Part shown: positions 46,153-56,375 of the stretch, in pieces
Layout of the letters: every line of letters starts with the position of its first letter
Numbering within the stretch: position 1 is the first letter of the stretch
Assembly: GCF_019392245.1 (NCBI RefSeq)
Contig: NZ_JAHXRL010000004.1
Coordinates: forward strand, 186,001 to 250,000
Origin: Sulfitobacter sp. CW3
GTDB taxonomy: Bacteria; Pseudomonadota; Alphaproteobacteria; Rhodobacterales; Rhodobacteraceae
Direction of reading: 5' to 3'
DNA length: 64,000 nucleotides
The notes under the pieces: model-generated
Seen by the model: only the letters and a program-made list of their open reading frames with translations
Database searches by the model: none
Told to the model about the DNA's origin: nothing
Made by a program: the position numbers and the translations under genes

Positions 46153-46551
46153 TCATAGCCAATCTCTGAGGATTGGAATCAGTGGTACGTCTGCCGCGGG
46201 CATAGGGTACTCTTTTAGAGCATTTGCCCGCACCCATTTTAACGTTTGCCCCTCGCGCGCTTGGGGCGTTCCATCCCACTTGCGGCAGGCGAAAAGGGGC
46301 ATCAAGAGATGAAAATCGTCATAGGCGTGGCTGGCAAAGGTTAACGGCGCGAGACAGGATGCCCATGTGTCGATGCCCAGCTCTTCTTGCAGTTCACGGA
46401 TCAGGGCAGCTTCGGGCGTTTCGCCCAGTTCGACCTTGCCGCCAGGGAATTCCCATAGGCCCGCCATAGATTTGCCGGCTGGGCGCTGTGCTAAAAGCAC
46501 GCGCCCATCCACGTCGATTAGGGCGACAGCCGAAACCAGTACTGTCTTCAC
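46153..46551 (-). CDS. mutT: 8-oxo-dGTP diphosphatase MutT
   Basis: MutT hydrolyses 8-oxo-dGTP to prevent mutagenic incorporation. The 132-residue protein starts VLVSAVALIDVDGRVLLAQR and has the Nudix box GGKVELGETPEAALIREL followed by QEELG, of the MutT type. Length and the FPGGKVE context are typical. The ATG overlaps the argJ stop by 4 bp (ATGA), so argJ-mutT are coupled; this pairing is common in Rhodobacteraceae. Confidence 0.93.
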   Translation of the reverse strand: MKTVLVSAVALIDVDGRVLLAQRPAGKSMAGLWEFPGGKVELGETPEAALIRELQEELGIDTWASCLAPLTFASHAYDDFHLLMPLFACRKWDGTPQAREGQTLKWVRANALKEYPMPAADVPLIPILRDWL

Positions 46552-47774
46552 GAACGGTAATCCGCGTTAATGTCGATATAGCCATGCGTCAGATCACAGG
46601 TCCAAACCGTGGATTTGCCTTTGCCAAGACCCAAATCAACACCAATCACGATATTCTGGCCTTTCATATGGGCGGCGGCGGCCTCCTCTGAGTAGTTGGG
46701 GCTGCGCCAGCCGTCTTTGGCCACTTCGATATCGCCGAAACGGATCGACAAACGGTCACGGTCGGCAGCGGCACCTGATTTACCGATGGCCATAACAACG
46801 CGACCCCAGTTCGGATCCTGGCCCGCAATCGCCGTTTTGATCAGCGGAGAGTTTGCGATGGCCATGGCGTGGATTTTGGCGTCGTCGTCTGTTGCAGCGC
46901 CCGTGATCGCAATCTCGACGAACTTGGTCGCACCTTCGCCGTCCTGGACGACCTGATGCGCAAGATTCAGCATCAGATCATGCAGCGCCTCCGAGAATTC
47001 GGCGCTGTCGCTGGCATCGACGCCAGATGCCCCTGTCGCGGCAAAGATCAGACTGTCAGAGGTCGATGTATCGCTGTCGACAGTGATGCAGTTGAACGTG
47101 CTATCGGTGTGTTTGGACAGCATCTCCTGAAGCGCGGGTTGGCTGACGACCGCGTCGGTAAAGATATACACCAGCATCGTGGCCATATCGGGTGCGATCA
47201 TACCGGAACCCTTGGCAATCCCTGCAATAGAGACTGTTTTAGACCCTATCGTGACCTTGGCACTGGCCCCTTTCGGGAAGGTGTCCGTGGTCATAATCGA
47301 TTTGGCGGCTTCGGCAATGCCGTCTTTAGCAAGCTTGGCCTTGAGATCGGACAACACTGCCGTCACCCGATCATGGGGCAAGGGTTCACCGATGACGCCG
47401 GTGGAGGATGTGAAAACCCGCGATTGGGGGATGTCACAGACTTGCGCAACAGCCTTGGTGATCGCTTCGACCGCGGTGACCCCGCCTTTGCCGGTAAAGG
47501 CATTGGCGTTGCCCGAGTTCACCAAAATGGCAGCACCCGCATCAGAGGTGCCGCCGATTTTCGCCTGACAATCCAGAACAGGTGCCGCGCGTGTCGCGGA
47601 CTTGGTAAACGTGCCGGCGATGGTCGACCCCGGTGCCAGCTCGGCTAGCATCACATCGGTGCGCCCCTGATACCGGACACCTGCGGCGATTGTTGCGAAC
47701 CGAACCCCGTCAATGACGGGAAGGTCGGGAAATTGCGCAGGTGCGAGCGGGGAAACGGCAGTTACCTTGCCCAT
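46548..47774 (-). CDS. argJ: Bifunctional glutamate N-acetyltransferase / amino-acid acetyltransferase ArgJ
   Basis: ArgJ transfers the acetyl group from N-acetylornithine to glutamate (and may use acetyl-CoA) in the cyclic arginine pathway. The 408-residue precursor is expected to self-cleave at the conserved Met-Leu-x bond before the nucleophile threonine in ATMLVYIFTDA; the cleavage site DMATMLVY is present. Other motifs are ILVNSGNANAFTG and CITVDSDTSTSDS. It lies between ppiC and mutT on the minus strand. argG is also in the window, about 30 kb away. Confidence 0.95.
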   Translation of the reverse strand: MGKVTAVSPLAPAQFPDLPVIDGVRFATIAAGVRYQGRTDVMLAELAPGSTIAGTFTKSATRAAPVLDCQAKIGGTSDAGAAILVNSGNANAFTGKGGVTAVEAITKAVAQVCDIPQSRVFTSSTGVIGEPLPHDRVTAVLSDLKAKLAKDGIAEAAKSIMTTDTFPKGASAKVTIGSKTVSIAGIAKGSGMIAPDMATMLVYIFTDAVVSQPALQEMLSKHTDSTFNCITVDSDTSTSDSLIFAATGASGVDASDSAEFSEALHDLMLNLAHQVVQDGEGATKFVEIAITGAATDDDAKIHAMAIANSPLIKTAIAGQDPNWGRVVMAIGKSGAAADRDRLSIRFGDIEVAKDGWRSPNYSEEAAAAHMKGQNIVIGVDLGLGKGKSTVWTCDLTHGYIDINADYRS

Positions 47775-47780
47775 CTTGAG

Positions 47781-48629
47781 TTACTCCAGCAAGCCAAGGT
47801 TGATCAGAACTGCCGGATCGATCCCTTCGGAGGCGGAGCGATCAACATCGGCGGCGGCTGTGATCTCTTCGATCGATTGCTGCACGCGGATCTGACGGAT
47901 TTGGGTTTCAAGCTCGGGTTTCACTGTTTCCAGCGCGGGCGCATCTTTCAGGCGTTTGTCTGTCAGCTTGATCACGTGCCAGCCGAACTGGGTTTGAACC
48001 GGTGCGGACAAGGCACCGACATCCAGTGCGACCACAGCGGTTTCAAATTCAGGGACCATCATGCCGGGGCCAAACCAACCCAAGCTGCCGCCATTGGGGC
48101 CTGACGGACCAGTTGATTTCTCTTTTGCGACCTCAGCAAAGTCGGCACCAGCTTCGACTTCGGCAATAATGGCGAGCGCCTCTTCCTCGGTTTCGACCAG
48201 AATATGCGCGGCATTGAATTCATCAGTTGGACCGGCAGACCCGTATGTTTCCTCATAGGCCGCTTTCAGGGCTTCTTCGGTCACTTCGGCGGCCATGTTC
48301 TTTTCGATCACTTCACCAGCAACCAGTTGGCGCTGTTCGTTCTCGATTGCCATGGTCACGCGGGCAGGCAGGCTGCCTTCAAAGCTTTGCGAAAGTGCGG
48401 TTTGTTGCACCAGCTGGTCAAGAATCCCCTTGAACAACACTTCGGGTGGGAGCTGCTGATACTGTTCGGGCAGGGTCGCGCGGGCAATAATCATGTGACC
48501 GACAGTGATTTCCGTGCCGTTGACAGTCGCGACAACAGTATCGGCTTTGACCTCGTCTTGGGCGGCGACGGGCAAGGCAAGCGAGGCGGCAACCACGAAG
48601 GGTGCCAGGAAAGTGAGGGTTTTCTGCAT
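47781..48629 (-). CDS. Periplasmic parvulin-type peptidyl-prolyl isomerase
   Basis: The 282-residue protein has a signal peptide (MQKTLTFLAPFVVAASLALP, cleavage after VAAQ or PVAA), a SurA-like N-terminal helical part, and a parvulin rotamase domain with AAHILVETEEEALAI, GSLGWFGPGMMVPEFE and FGWHVIKL. It should help fold outer-membrane or periplasmic proteins. It stands divergent from secA, a setting conserved in Rhodobacteraceae, and 6 bp before argJ. Confidence 0.92.
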   Translation of the reverse strand: MQKTLTFLAPFVVAASLALPVAAQDEVKADTVVATVNGTEITVGHMIIARATLPEQYQQLPPEVLFKGILDQLVQQTALSQSFEGSLPARVTMAIENEQRQLVAGEVIEKNMAAEVTEEALKAAYEETYGSAGPTDEFNAAHILVETEEEALAIIAEVEAGADFAEVAKEKSTGPSGPNGGSLGWFGPGMMVPEFETAVVALDVGALSAPVQTQFGWHVIKLTDKRLKDAPALETVKPELETQIRQIRVQQSIEEITAAADVDRSASEGIDPAVLINLGLLE

Positions 48630-48804
48630 GTATCTGTCCTAGGTTTGGCCGCCACGGGGGGCTGCACATTGACACGGTATAGTACGGCCCTTACATCGCC
48701 CTATGGGCGCGGCTTTGGCGCTGGTTCAGCCATGTATCTAGGGGTTGTCCGGCGGCTCGGCAAGCAGATCGGCGCTATACATCATAACTTCGGCAGGAGA
48801 TTAC

Positions 48805-51483
48805 ATGCTGGGCATCGGAACACTCGCCAAAAAAGTCTTTGGGACACCCAACGACCGCAAAATCAAGGCGACTCGCCCGCTGGTTGAACAAATCAACGCG
48901 CTGGAAGATCAATTTCTTGCTTTGACCGATGAAGGTCTTAAGGAAAAAACCCAAGAGCTGCGCAAGCGGGCGTTAGATGGCGAAAGCCTGGACGACCTGC
49001 TGCCCGAAGCCTTTGCCAACTGCCGCGAGGGCGCGCGCCGCACCTTGGGCTTGCGGGCGTTCGATACGCAGCTGATGTCGGCGATTTTTCTGCATCAGGG
49101 CAATATCTCTGAGCAGAAGACCGGCGAAGGTAAAACACTGACCGCGACGCTGGCCGCATATCTGAATGCGCTGACGGGCAAGGGCGTGCACATCGTTACC
49201 GTGAACGAATATTTGGTGCAGCGCGACGCTGACTGGATGGGCAAGGTGTTTGCATCGCTGGGTCTGACAACCGGTGCAGCCGTGTCGAACATGACCGAAG
49301 AAGACAAACGCGCCGCCTATAATTGCGATGTCACCTATGCGACGAATAACGAATTGGGTTTCGATTACCTGCGTGACAACATGAAATCTGAGCTAAGCCA
49401 GATTTTCCAACATCACCATAACTTTGCGATTGTGGATGAAGTCGACAGCATCTTGATCGACGAAGCGCGTACACCGTTGATTATTTCAGGTCCGTCGCAA
49501 GACCGGTCTGATATGTACAAGATCGTCGATGACGTTATCCCGCTGCTGCAAGAAGACCACTACGAGCTGGACGAAAAGACCCGCAACGTGACCTTTACCG
49601 ACGAGGGTAACGAATTCCTTGAGGCGGAGCTGCATAAACGCGGCCTGCTTGAGGAAGGGTTGACCATGTATGACCCCGAAAGCACGTCGATTGTGCACCA
49701 CGTGAACCAAGGTCTGCGGGCGCATAAGCTGTTCCAGCGGGACAAAGACTATATCGTGCGTGATGGCGAAATCATGCTGATCGACGAATTCACCGGCCGC
49801 ATGATGTCTGGGCGCCGGTTGTCCGACGGCCTGCATCAGGCGATTGAAGCCAAGGAACATGTCGATATCAAGCCAGAGAACGTGACGCTGGCATCGGTGA
49901 CATTCCAGAACTATTTCCGTTTGTATGACAAGCTGGCCGGTATGACCGGTACGGCCGAAACCGAGGCTGAAGAATTCTCGGAAATCTACGGCTTGGGTGT
50001 GGTTGTTGTTCCTACAAACGTCCCCGTGGCCCGTATCGACGAAGACGACCAAGTCTACCGTTCCGCGCTTGAGAAGTATCAGGCGATGATCGAAGAGGTG
50101 AAGGTTGCCCATGCCAAGGGTCAGCCTTGCTTGGTTGGTACGACATCTATCGAAAAATCCGAGATGCTAAGCCAGATGCTGACGCAAGCCGGCATTCCGC
50201 ATAATGTTCTGAACGCGCGCCAGCACGAGCAAGAGGCGCAGATCGTTGCAGACGCGGGTAAACTGGGTGCCGTGACAATCGCGACCAATATGGCCGGTCG
50301 CGGGACCGACATTCAGTTGGGCGGCAACGTCGAATTGAAAGTACTAGAAGCGTTGGACGCTGATCCCGACGCTGATCCGGTTGCCGTTCGCACCAAGATC
50401 GAAGCAGAGCACGCGGATGAAAAGCAAAAAGTGATTGAGGCTGGCGGTCTTTATGTTCTAGCGTCCGAACGCCACGAAAGCCGCCGCATTGATAACCAAT
50501 TGCGTGGCCGGTCCGGCCGTCAGGGTGACCCCGGTCGTTCGTCTTTCTATCTGTCGCTAGAAGATGACCTGATGCGTATTTTCGGGTCCGAGCGGCTTGA
50601 GAAAGTGCTGACAACCTTGGGCCTCAAAGAGGGCGAGGCGATTATTCACCCATGGGTCAACAAGTCGCTTGAGCGTGCACAGGCAAAGGTCGAAGGCCGC
50701 AACTTTGACATTCGCAAACAGCTGTTGAAGTTCGATGATGTGATGAACGAGCAGCGCAAAGTGGTGTTTGGCCAGCGCCGTGACATCATGGAAGCCGCTG
50801 ACCTGTCCGAGATTACTTCGGACATGCGCGAGCAGGTTATCGACGATCTTATTGACCAGTTTATGCCCCCGAAAACCTATGCCGATCAATGGGATGCAAG
50901 CGGTTTTCAGCAAGCTGTTCTTGAACAGCTGAACATCGATGTGCCTGTTGCCGCATGGTGCGAGGAAGAAGGCGTGGATGACGAAGTGATCCGCGAACGT
51001 CTGACCGAGGCCTGCGATGAACAGATGGCGAAAAAGACCGAACAGTTCGGTGCCGAGAACATGCGCAACATTGAAAAGCAGGTTCTTTTGCAAGCGATCG
51101 ACGCGAAATGGCGCGATCATTTGCTGACGCTGGAACATCTGCGGTCGGTTGTTGGCTTTCGTGGCTACGCGCAGCGCGATCCGCTGAACGAATACAAGAA
51201 CGAATCCTTTCAGTTGTTTGAATCAATGCTCGACAGTCTTCGGACGGACGTTACGCAAAAACTGGGCCAGATACGGCCAATGACCGAGGACGAACAGCGC
51301 GAGATGGTTGCCCAGATGCAGGCAAACCAGGCACCCGCTGCCGAGGCCGCAGTTGAAAACGACGCAGCCATTGAGGGTTTTAAAGAGGATGACCCGACGA
51401 CTTGGGGCGATCCATCGCGCAATGATCTATGCCCGTGTGGGTCGGGCAAAAAGTTCAAGCATTGCCATGGTCGTGTCGTCTGA
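48805..51483 (+). CDS. secA: Preprotein translocase ATPase SecA
   Basis: SecA drives protein export through SecYEG by ATP hydrolysis. From ATG 48805 (AGGAG upstream) it has 892 residues. It shows [17 protein letters not shown] (Walker A), [20 protein letters not shown] (Walker B region), [34 protein letters not shown] split in helicase motifs, and the C-terminal zinc-binding [14 protein letters not shown] that contacts SecB. It is a single gene with its own leader; a hairpin follows. Confidence 0.97.
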   Translation: MLGIGTLAKKVFGTPNDRKIKATRPLVEQINALEDQFLALTDEGLKEKTQELRKRALDGESLDDLLPEAFANCREGARRTLGLRAFDTQLMSAIFLHQGNISEQKTGEGKTLTATLAAYLNALTGKGVHIVTVNEYLVQRDADWMGKVFASLGLTTGAAVSNMTEEDKRAAYNCDVTYATNNELGFDYLRDNMKSELSQIFQHHHNFAIVDEVDSILIDEARTPLIISGPSQDRSDMYKIVDDVIPLLQEDHYELDEKTRNVTFTDEGNEFLEAELHKRGLLEEGLTMYDPESTSIVHHVNQGLRAHKLFQRDKDYIVRDGEIMLIDEFTGRMMSGRRLSDGLHQAIEAKEHVDIKPENVTLASVTFQNYFRLYDKLAGMTGTAETEAEEFSEIYGLGVVVVPTNVPVARIDEDDQVYRSALEKYQAMIEEVKVAHAKGQPCLVGTTSIEKSEMLSQMLTQAGIPHNVLNARQHEQEAQIVADAGKLGAVTIATNMAGRGTDIQLGGNVELKVLEALDADPDADPVAVRTKIEAEHADEKQKVIEAGGLYVLASERHESRRIDNQLRGRSGRQGDPGRSSFYLSLEDDLMRIFGSERLEKVLTTLGLKEGEAIIHPWVNKSLERAQAKVEGRNFDIRKQLLKFDDVMNEQRKVVFGQRRDIMEAADLSEITSDMREQVIDDLIDQFMPPKTYADQWDASGFQQAVLEQLNIDVPVAAWCEEEGVDDEVIRERLTEACDEQMAKKTEQFGAENMRNIEKQVLLQAIDAKWRDHLLTLEHLRSVVGFRGYAQRDPLNEYKNESFQLFESMLDSLRTDVTQKLGQIRPMTEDEQREMVAQMQANQAPAAEAAVENDAAIEGFKEDDPTTWGDPSRNDLCPCGSGKKFKHCHGRVV

Positions 51484-51505
51484 CATCTAACCAGAGCTTA
51501 GAATT

Positions 51506-51538
51506 AAACGCGCGTCTTGCTTTGCACGGCGCGCGTTT
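51506..51538 (+). terminator. Hairpin after secA
   Basis: AAACGCGCG (51506-51514) pairs perfectly with CGCGCGTTT (51530-51538), with two further inner pairs possible, over a loop of about 11-15 bases. The tail is TTTGATTAAGG, not a long T-run, so termination is probable rather than certain. Confidence 0.6.
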
Positions 51539-51598
51539 GATTAAGGATAGATAAATCTTCGTAAAGGATGGTTGCCCAACCTCATTACGGAGAACGAT

Positions 51599-51868
51599 AT
51601 GCCTACCACTGATAATTTCCACGATTATAGCGCCGGTCTGACGGGGCCCATTTGTGGTGGGTTTTCGATCACGCCCGATGACGCCGCAGATATCGCGCAG
51701 GTGACACGCGCCGTCATGGTTTCAGGCGCTGGCGATCTTTCGGTGGTGTTAAAAAGCGGGGATACGATGACGCTGCCAAATCTTATGGCTGGCGTCGTTT
51801 ACCCATTCAGGATTGCCCGCGTTTTGGATACCGGAACGACCGCATCTGGTATCAAGGGGCTTGTCTAG
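51599..51868 (+). CDS. Spike base protein homologue (RCAP_Rcc01079 family), orphan
   Basis: This 89-residue protein reads FHDYSAGLTGP, a TPDDAADI and DTMTLPNLMAGVVYPFRIARV pattern, ending TGTTASGIKGL. That matches the small beta-rich spike base protein of the Rhodobacter gene transfer agent head (Rcc01079), whose members end in ...TGTTA-I. GGAG stands 7 bases before ATG 51599. No other gene-transfer-agent or phage genes are near. It may be a remnant, a stand-alone spike subunit or a relative with another surface role. Confidence 0.75.
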   Translation: MPTTDNFHDYSAGLTGPICGGFSITPDDAADIAQVTRAVMVSGAGDLSVVLKSGDTMTLPNLMAGVVYPFRIARVLDTGTTASGIKGLV

Positions 51869-51903
51869 CTGCGATGTAAATTCCCGTGGCTGGATGCCGC
51901 GGG

Positions 51904-52575
51904 TCATTGGCCCGTGGGACGAAAAAGCACGGGAAGCGTCGAAAGCAAAATGCGCAAATCACCCATAAACGTGACGTTATGCACATATTGGCGGTCAAGC
52001 TTTACCCGGCGGATGTAGCAGGGCGCGCGGCGCGCCGTTACTTGCCATAATCCTGTAATGCCGGGCCTGATCGCCAGATAATCTGCCTTGCCCTCGCCGT
52101 ATAATGACAGTTCGGGTCGGGTCACAGGGCGCGGGCCGACCAATGACATATCCCCCCGCAATACGTTCCAAATCTGGGGCAGTTCATCCAAGCCTGTTCG
52201 GCGTAAGAATTTGCCAAAAGGTAGGATGCGCGGGTCGTTAGAAAGCTTTCGGTTGGTGGCCCATTCAGATTTCTTTTCCGGGTGATTTTCCAATATTTCC
52301 AACAGCGCCTGATCTGCATTTTCGATCATCGTACGAATCTTCCAGCACTGAAATACGACACCATTTTTCCCGATACGTGGGTGAGTGAAAAACCCCGAGT
52401 GCGCGCGGGTTTTGGCGATCATCCACAACACGAGAATCGTCAGCCCGACGGCGGGCAATAAGGCCACGCATACCGTAACATCAAACAGGCGCTTCCCACC
52501 CCGTGCATAGGCCCCCTGACGGGGCGAGGTGCGTAAGACTTTGATGTGTCGTGAAGTATGGTCGAGAAACGCCAT
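51904..52575 (-). CDS. Undecaprenyl-phosphate sugar-1-phosphate transferase (bacterial sugar transferase)
   Basis: The 223-residue protein is a monotopic polyprenol-phosphate glycosyl-1-phosphate transferase. It has KRLFDVTVC with a hydrophobic N-terminal segment (VALLPAVGLTILVLWMI), TGLDELPQIWNVLRGDMSLVGPRP and GITGLWQVTAR, the core motifs of the family. It would start repeat-unit assembly of an exopolysaccharide. ATG 52575 is chosen; a TTG at 52605 lacks a ribosome-binding site. It is convergent with the spike-base-like gene and close to the export genes at 53.5-57.6 kb. Confidence 0.9.
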   Translation of the reverse strand: MAFLDHTSRHIKVLRTSPRQGAYARGGKRLFDVTVCVALLPAVGLTILVLWMIAKTRAHSGFFTHPRIGKNGVVFQCWKIRTMIENADQALLEILENHPEKKSEWATNRKLSNDPRILPFGKFLRRTGLDELPQIWNVLRGDMSLVGPRPVTRPELSLYGEGKADYLAIRPGITGLWQVTARRAPCYIRRVKLDRQYVHNVTFMGDLRILLSTLPVLFRPTGQ

Positions 52576-52670
52576 AATCTGCCCGCGTGGCCCTTTTCCA
52601 ATCAAGAGGTGATTGGCGGATCATGCGCAGCGGATACTAAATTCGGGTTAAGTCGGGCCGAGTATCAAGG

Positions 52671-53396
52671 TTAAATATACTTGAACGAAACATCACCCGG
52701 CACGATCGTCGCGGCCGTGAGGTTTCCTGTCGCGTAAGCGCCGGTATCGATAGAGATGACGCCGGGTTTCATTTCTGGCGCGTCGATGATGGTGTGACCG
52801 TGGACGATCCACGTCCCATCAGTCCGTTCCACATTTCCGAAATCCTGGTGTCCCCATAGCAGGGCGCTTTTGTCTTGGGCATTAATTGGCAGCGCAGGGT
52901 CTGCGCCAGCATGCACAAATGCAACATTCCCCGAGGTCCAGGACTTGGGGAGATTCGTGACCCAGTCCAAAAGATCCTGCCCCATCGCATCAACCAGCTC
53001 GTCACGTGCACGCTCAAGTTCGGCTCCTGAGGAGGTTTGGGAAATGCCTGAGACATCAAAGCTGGCCAAGGTTTGCAGCCCGCCAAACCGGAGCCAACGC
53101 GCGCCACGATCAGCGGGGTTTGCGATGAAATCAAGCATCATCTCTTCATGGTTCCCCATGAGGCAAATCGCACCGGAAGCGGCAAATACGGCTTTCAATA
53201 CATCGGCACTTTGTTCGCCCCGATCAATCAAATCCCCTAGAAAAACAAGCTGTGAACCAGGTTGCTCTACCGGAAGTCGTTGAAGAATATCAAAGCGGCC
53301 ATGAATGTCGCCAATCGCGACAAAGGGTTCATCTGGGCAGATCGGGTCAAAATGCGCGGTGGTTTTCTTGGAACGTTTAAACCATTTTCCCAACAT
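52671..53396 (-). CDS. PPP-type metallophosphatase (serine/threonine phosphatase-like)
   Basis: This 241-residue protein has the metal-binding motifs of the PPP/bis(5'-nucleosyl)-tetraphosphatase group: VAIGDIHGRFD, VFLGDLIDRGEQS, CLMGNHEEM, FVHAGADP and WIVHGHTI. It could act on phosphoproteins or on dinucleoside polyphosphates. It is placed between the sugar transferase and the EPS export genes, on the minus strand like the sugar transferase, 95 bp away. A regulatory role in polysaccharide export is plausible but not shown. Confidence 0.85.
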   Translation of the reverse strand: MLGKWFKRSKKTTAHFDPICPDEPFVAIGDIHGRFDILQRLPVEQPGSQLVFLGDLIDRGEQSADVLKAVFAASGAICLMGNHEEMMLDFIANPADRGARWLRFGGLQTLASFDVSGISQTSSGAELERARDELVDAMGQDLLDWVTNLPKSWTSGNVAFVHAGADPALPINAQDKSALLWGHQDFGNVERTDGTWIVHGHTIIDAPEMKPGVISIDTGAYATGNLTAATIVPGDVSFKYI

Positions 53397-53536
53397 TTAT
53401 TCTGCCCATCAATCTGTGTTGCAAAACTGGCGCAAAGCCGTTCTAAAAGCTGTGATAATTAACCCAGCCAAGTGAACTCACCCGTAAACGTAGGTACGGT
53501 TTGCCCATGCTGCTTAAATAATAAGAAGGACCGCAG

Positions 53537-55657
53537 ATGCAAGAGCGGACCAAAAGAATAACATATGCTACGGGGTTTTTTCTGGTTGCTGTAACGGGGG
53601 CTTCAACGCTCTCCGGTCAGTCGCTGACGACATATGGCACGCCGGGTTTGGTTGAAATGCCAACAGCCGAAGTGATGAGTGATGGCGACTTTGCCATTAC
53701 CGCAAGCGCATTTGGCCCCAATTACCGCTACACGGCAGCCTTCCAAGTTTTGCCGAGGGTCTATGGCGCTTTTAGGTATTCAAAGATCAGCAATATTAGC
53801 CCCCCTACCGCTGCTTACGGTGGGGATACATATGACCGTAGTTTCGACATCCATTTTCAAATGTTCGACGAGGCAAGGTATCGCCCTGCTATGGCAATCG
53901 GACTGCGGGATTTCTTGGGGACCGGCATTCTAAGCAGCGAATATATCGTCGCTACCAAAAGCCTTGGGTCAAATATCGAGATTACAGGTGGCATGGGCTG
54001 GGGCCGTTTGGCTGGCCGTGGGTCATTCTCGAACCCGCTGAGCGTTTTTTCGGACAGCTTTGATACCCGGAAGAAGGGTGCCAATAGGGGCGGGCAATTA
54101 GAAACCGGGAATTGGTTTCGCGGGCCGGCATCGTTGTTTGGTGGTGTGAAGTGGAAGATCAACGAAAAGGCAACCTTCTTCGCTGAATATTCTCCTGATC
54201 TGTATACGCGTGAATTGCCAAATACCGGGATCGACATTTCAACGCCGCTTAACCTCGGGCTTGAATACCGATTTAAAAATGGCGTGAACCTGAAAGGGTT
54301 TATTGTTGGCGGTAACGAAATTGGCGCACAGCTGAGCTATATCCTCCAGCCACTCAAGCCAAGCGTGCCGGGCGGTATGGAAAATGCGCCGCGGTCAGTG
54401 GGCGCGCGTAATCGACTGGCTATCGCGGATTGGAACAACACCCAGAAGGGCGGCGGCAAAGACGCTGTGCAACGTGTTCTTAAGTCGCGGTTGGCTGCTG
54501 ACGGCATCGAGCTTCAAGGCTTTACGATGAGTGGTACGCAGGCGACTGTGCGCGTTGATAATAAACGTTGGGGTGTGGAGGCGCAGGCTGCTGGCCGCGC
54601 CGCGCGGGTTATGGCGACAACGCTGCCCCCCGAGATCGAAGAGCTTAACGTTGTATTCCAAAAGAACGGGGTGCCGATTAGCCGTGTCGTGACGCAGCGA
54701 TCTGACCTTGAAGAATTGCAATTCGACTATGATGGTCCTTGGCGAACACTCGCGCGTGCGTCGATTGAGGATGCGTATGACGAAAGCCGCGTGGGTACAA
54801 TCGAAGACGCATTTCCGGTTTTTGAATCCTCGTTCCGGCCGTATATGGCAACATCATATTTTGACCCCAATAGTCCGATCCGGGCAGATCTGGGCTTGCA
54901 GTTAAGGCTGGCATATCGCCCGACGCCGGGGCTGACTTTTGCGGGACAGCTTCGGTATCCGTTGGTCGGTAATATTGACGATTCCACGCGGGTTTCAAAT
55001 TCGCTTATCGAGCCTGTGCGCACCAATGCGGTGCGGTATGCGCAGGAATCTGATCTAGAAGTTAACCGGCTAACTACTGAATACATATTTCGTCCGGGTC
55101 AGGATCTGTTTGGCCGCGTTTCCGCAGGATATCTGGAAAATATGTTTGGCGGCGTATCGGCAGAGGTTCTTTGGTATCCGACGTCAAGCCGTTTGGCCTT
55201 GGGTGCCGAGATCAACTATGTAAAGCAACGTGATTTTGATATGCTTTTTGGCTTTCAGGACTATGAGGTTCTGACAGGCCACGCCTCTGCCTATTACGAT
55301 TTTGGCAATGGGTTTTACGGGCAGTTGGATGTCGGCCGGTATTTGGCCGGCGATTATGGTGCAACGATTTCCATCGACCGAGAGTTCAACAACGGGTTCA
55401 AGGTTGGCGGCTATTTTACATTAACGGATGTGCCGTTTGATACGTTCGGCGAAGGCTCGTTTGATAAAGGCCTGCGGATCGAAATTCCATTCTCTTGGAT
55501 TACGGGCAGACCATCGCGAACATCCATTGCCCAAACCATCAGTCCGATTACCCGAGATGGTGGCGCACGGTTGAATGTTCAAAACCGCTTGCATGGTTAT
55601 GTGAGAGACTATCGTGGAAAAGAGCTGAGCGACGGTTGGGGGAGATATCTGAGATGA
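53537..55657 (+). CDS. YjbH-domain exopolysaccharide outer-membrane protein (GfcD-like)
   Basis: The 706-residue protein begins with a signal peptide (hydrophobic ATGFFLVAVTGASTL) and is homologous to YjbH/GfcD, large outer-membrane beta-barrel-like proteins of E. coli exopolysaccharide and group 4 capsule loci. Typical pieces are YGTPGLVEMPTAEVMSDGDF near the mature start, FLEYS-like strands, and the C-terminal region rich in aromatic strands (GYFTLTDVPFDTFGEGSFDKG). AAGGA lies 7 bases before ATG 53537. yjbF overlaps its stop. The role is polysaccharide export or retention, by family. Confidence 0.88.
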   Translation: MQERTKRITYATGFFLVAVTGASTLSGQSLTTYGTPGLVEMPTAEVMSDGDFAITASAFGPNYRYTAAFQVLPRVYGAFRYSKISNISPPTAAYGGDTYDRSFDIHFQMFDEARYRPAMAIGLRDFLGTGILSSEYIVATKSLGSNIEITGGMGWGRLAGRGSFSNPLSVFSDSFDTRKKGANRGGQLETGNWFRGPASLFGGVKWKINEKATFFAEYSPDLYTRELPNTGIDISTPLNLGLEYRFKNGVNLKGFIVGGNEIGAQLSYILQPLKPSVPGGMENAPRSVGARNRLAIADWNNTQKGGGKDAVQRVLKSRLAADGIELQGFTMSGTQATVRVDNKRWGVEAQAAGRAARVMATTLPPEIEELNVVFQKNGVPISRVVTQRSDLEELQFDYDGPWRTLARASIEDAYDESRVGTIEDAFPVFESSFRPYMATSYFDPNSPIRADLGLQLRLAYRPTPGLTFAGQLRYPLVGNIDDSTRVSNSLIEPVRTNAVRYAQESDLEVNRLTTEYIFRPGQDLFGRVSAGYLENMFGGVSAEVLWYPTSSRLALGAEINYVKQRDFDMLFGFQDYEVLTGHASAYYDFGNGFYGQLDVGRYLAGDYGATISIDREFNNGFKVGGYFTLTDVPFDTFGEGSFDKGLRIEIPFSWITGRPSRTSIAQTISPITRDGGARLNVQNRLHGYVRDYRGKELSDGWGRYLR

Positions 55658-56313
55658 TCAGACATGTTGTGGTGACACTTCTTACGACTGTGCTTTTATC
55701 CGCCTGTACCGCTGGGGAAAGCCTGATCTACCGTGGCCTTGAAATGGTCGAGGACGAGCCCGGACGAGTAGCATTGCCGGCTGGCCAGTTCCCGCCCCGC
55801 TTCGCCGCGCTGGTCGCTGACACATCTGTGCCGTTGCTGGTTGTTACCATCGAAAGCAGCAAGCAGGGTGGCCGTTTGCTGTTGGAGAATTCAGTTAATG
55901 ATGTAGAGACATGGCTAAGCGCGGATATGAGCGCTTTGATGATCCAAAATGGCATCATTCGTGGGACGCGGGGCGTCGGAAGTGAACTATTCGCGTCTGA
56001 TATTTCAGAGCCAATGAACCTGATATTGTCTGGAAATACGGGGTACTCGGACCGTTTCACGAGTAACCTTGGGGGTGATGATAGAATCAGGACGCGCACA
56101 TACCGTTGTTTGGTCGAAACCAAAGGGTCGGATGTGATCAATCTTGAGATAGGTCGCGTAGCGACACGGGTTATGACTGAAGATTGTAAAAGTATGGACC
56201 AGTCGTTTACAAACACCTATTGGGTGAGCTCGACGACAGGTGCGATTGTACAATCGCGCCAATGGGCTGGGGATGACGTTGGATATATGATTATCCAAGT
56301 CGGTGTCCGTTAA
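55654..56313 (+). CDS. YjbF/GfcB-family lipoprotein
   Basis: The 219-residue product starts at ATG 55654, overlapping the yjbH stop (ATGA). It has a lipoprotein signal with lipobox LLSAC and a domain resembling YjbF/GfcB: strand-rich, with a pattern of hydrophobic and acidic residues and a C-terminus TNTYWVSSTTGAIVQSRQWA. In E. coli YjbF/GfcB is needed for polysaccharide secretion but its function is unknown. The GfcC/YjbG partner, usually between the two, is missing. Confidence 0.8.
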   Translation: MIRHVVVTLLTTVLLSACTAGESLIYRGLEMVEDEPGRVALPAGQFPPRFAALVADTSVPLLVVTIESSKQGGRLLLENSVNDVETWLSADMSALMIQNGIIRGTRGVGSELFASDISEPMNLILSGNTGYSDRFTSNLGGDDRIRTRTYRCLVETKGSDVINLEIGRVATRVMTEDCKSMDQSFTNTYWVSSTTGAIVQSRQWAGDDVGYMIIQVGVR

Positions 56314-56375
56314 ATTATATTAGGTCGGGGGCGCATCGCTGCTGACATCGAGTATTGGATTGGGAGTGACGTTTC

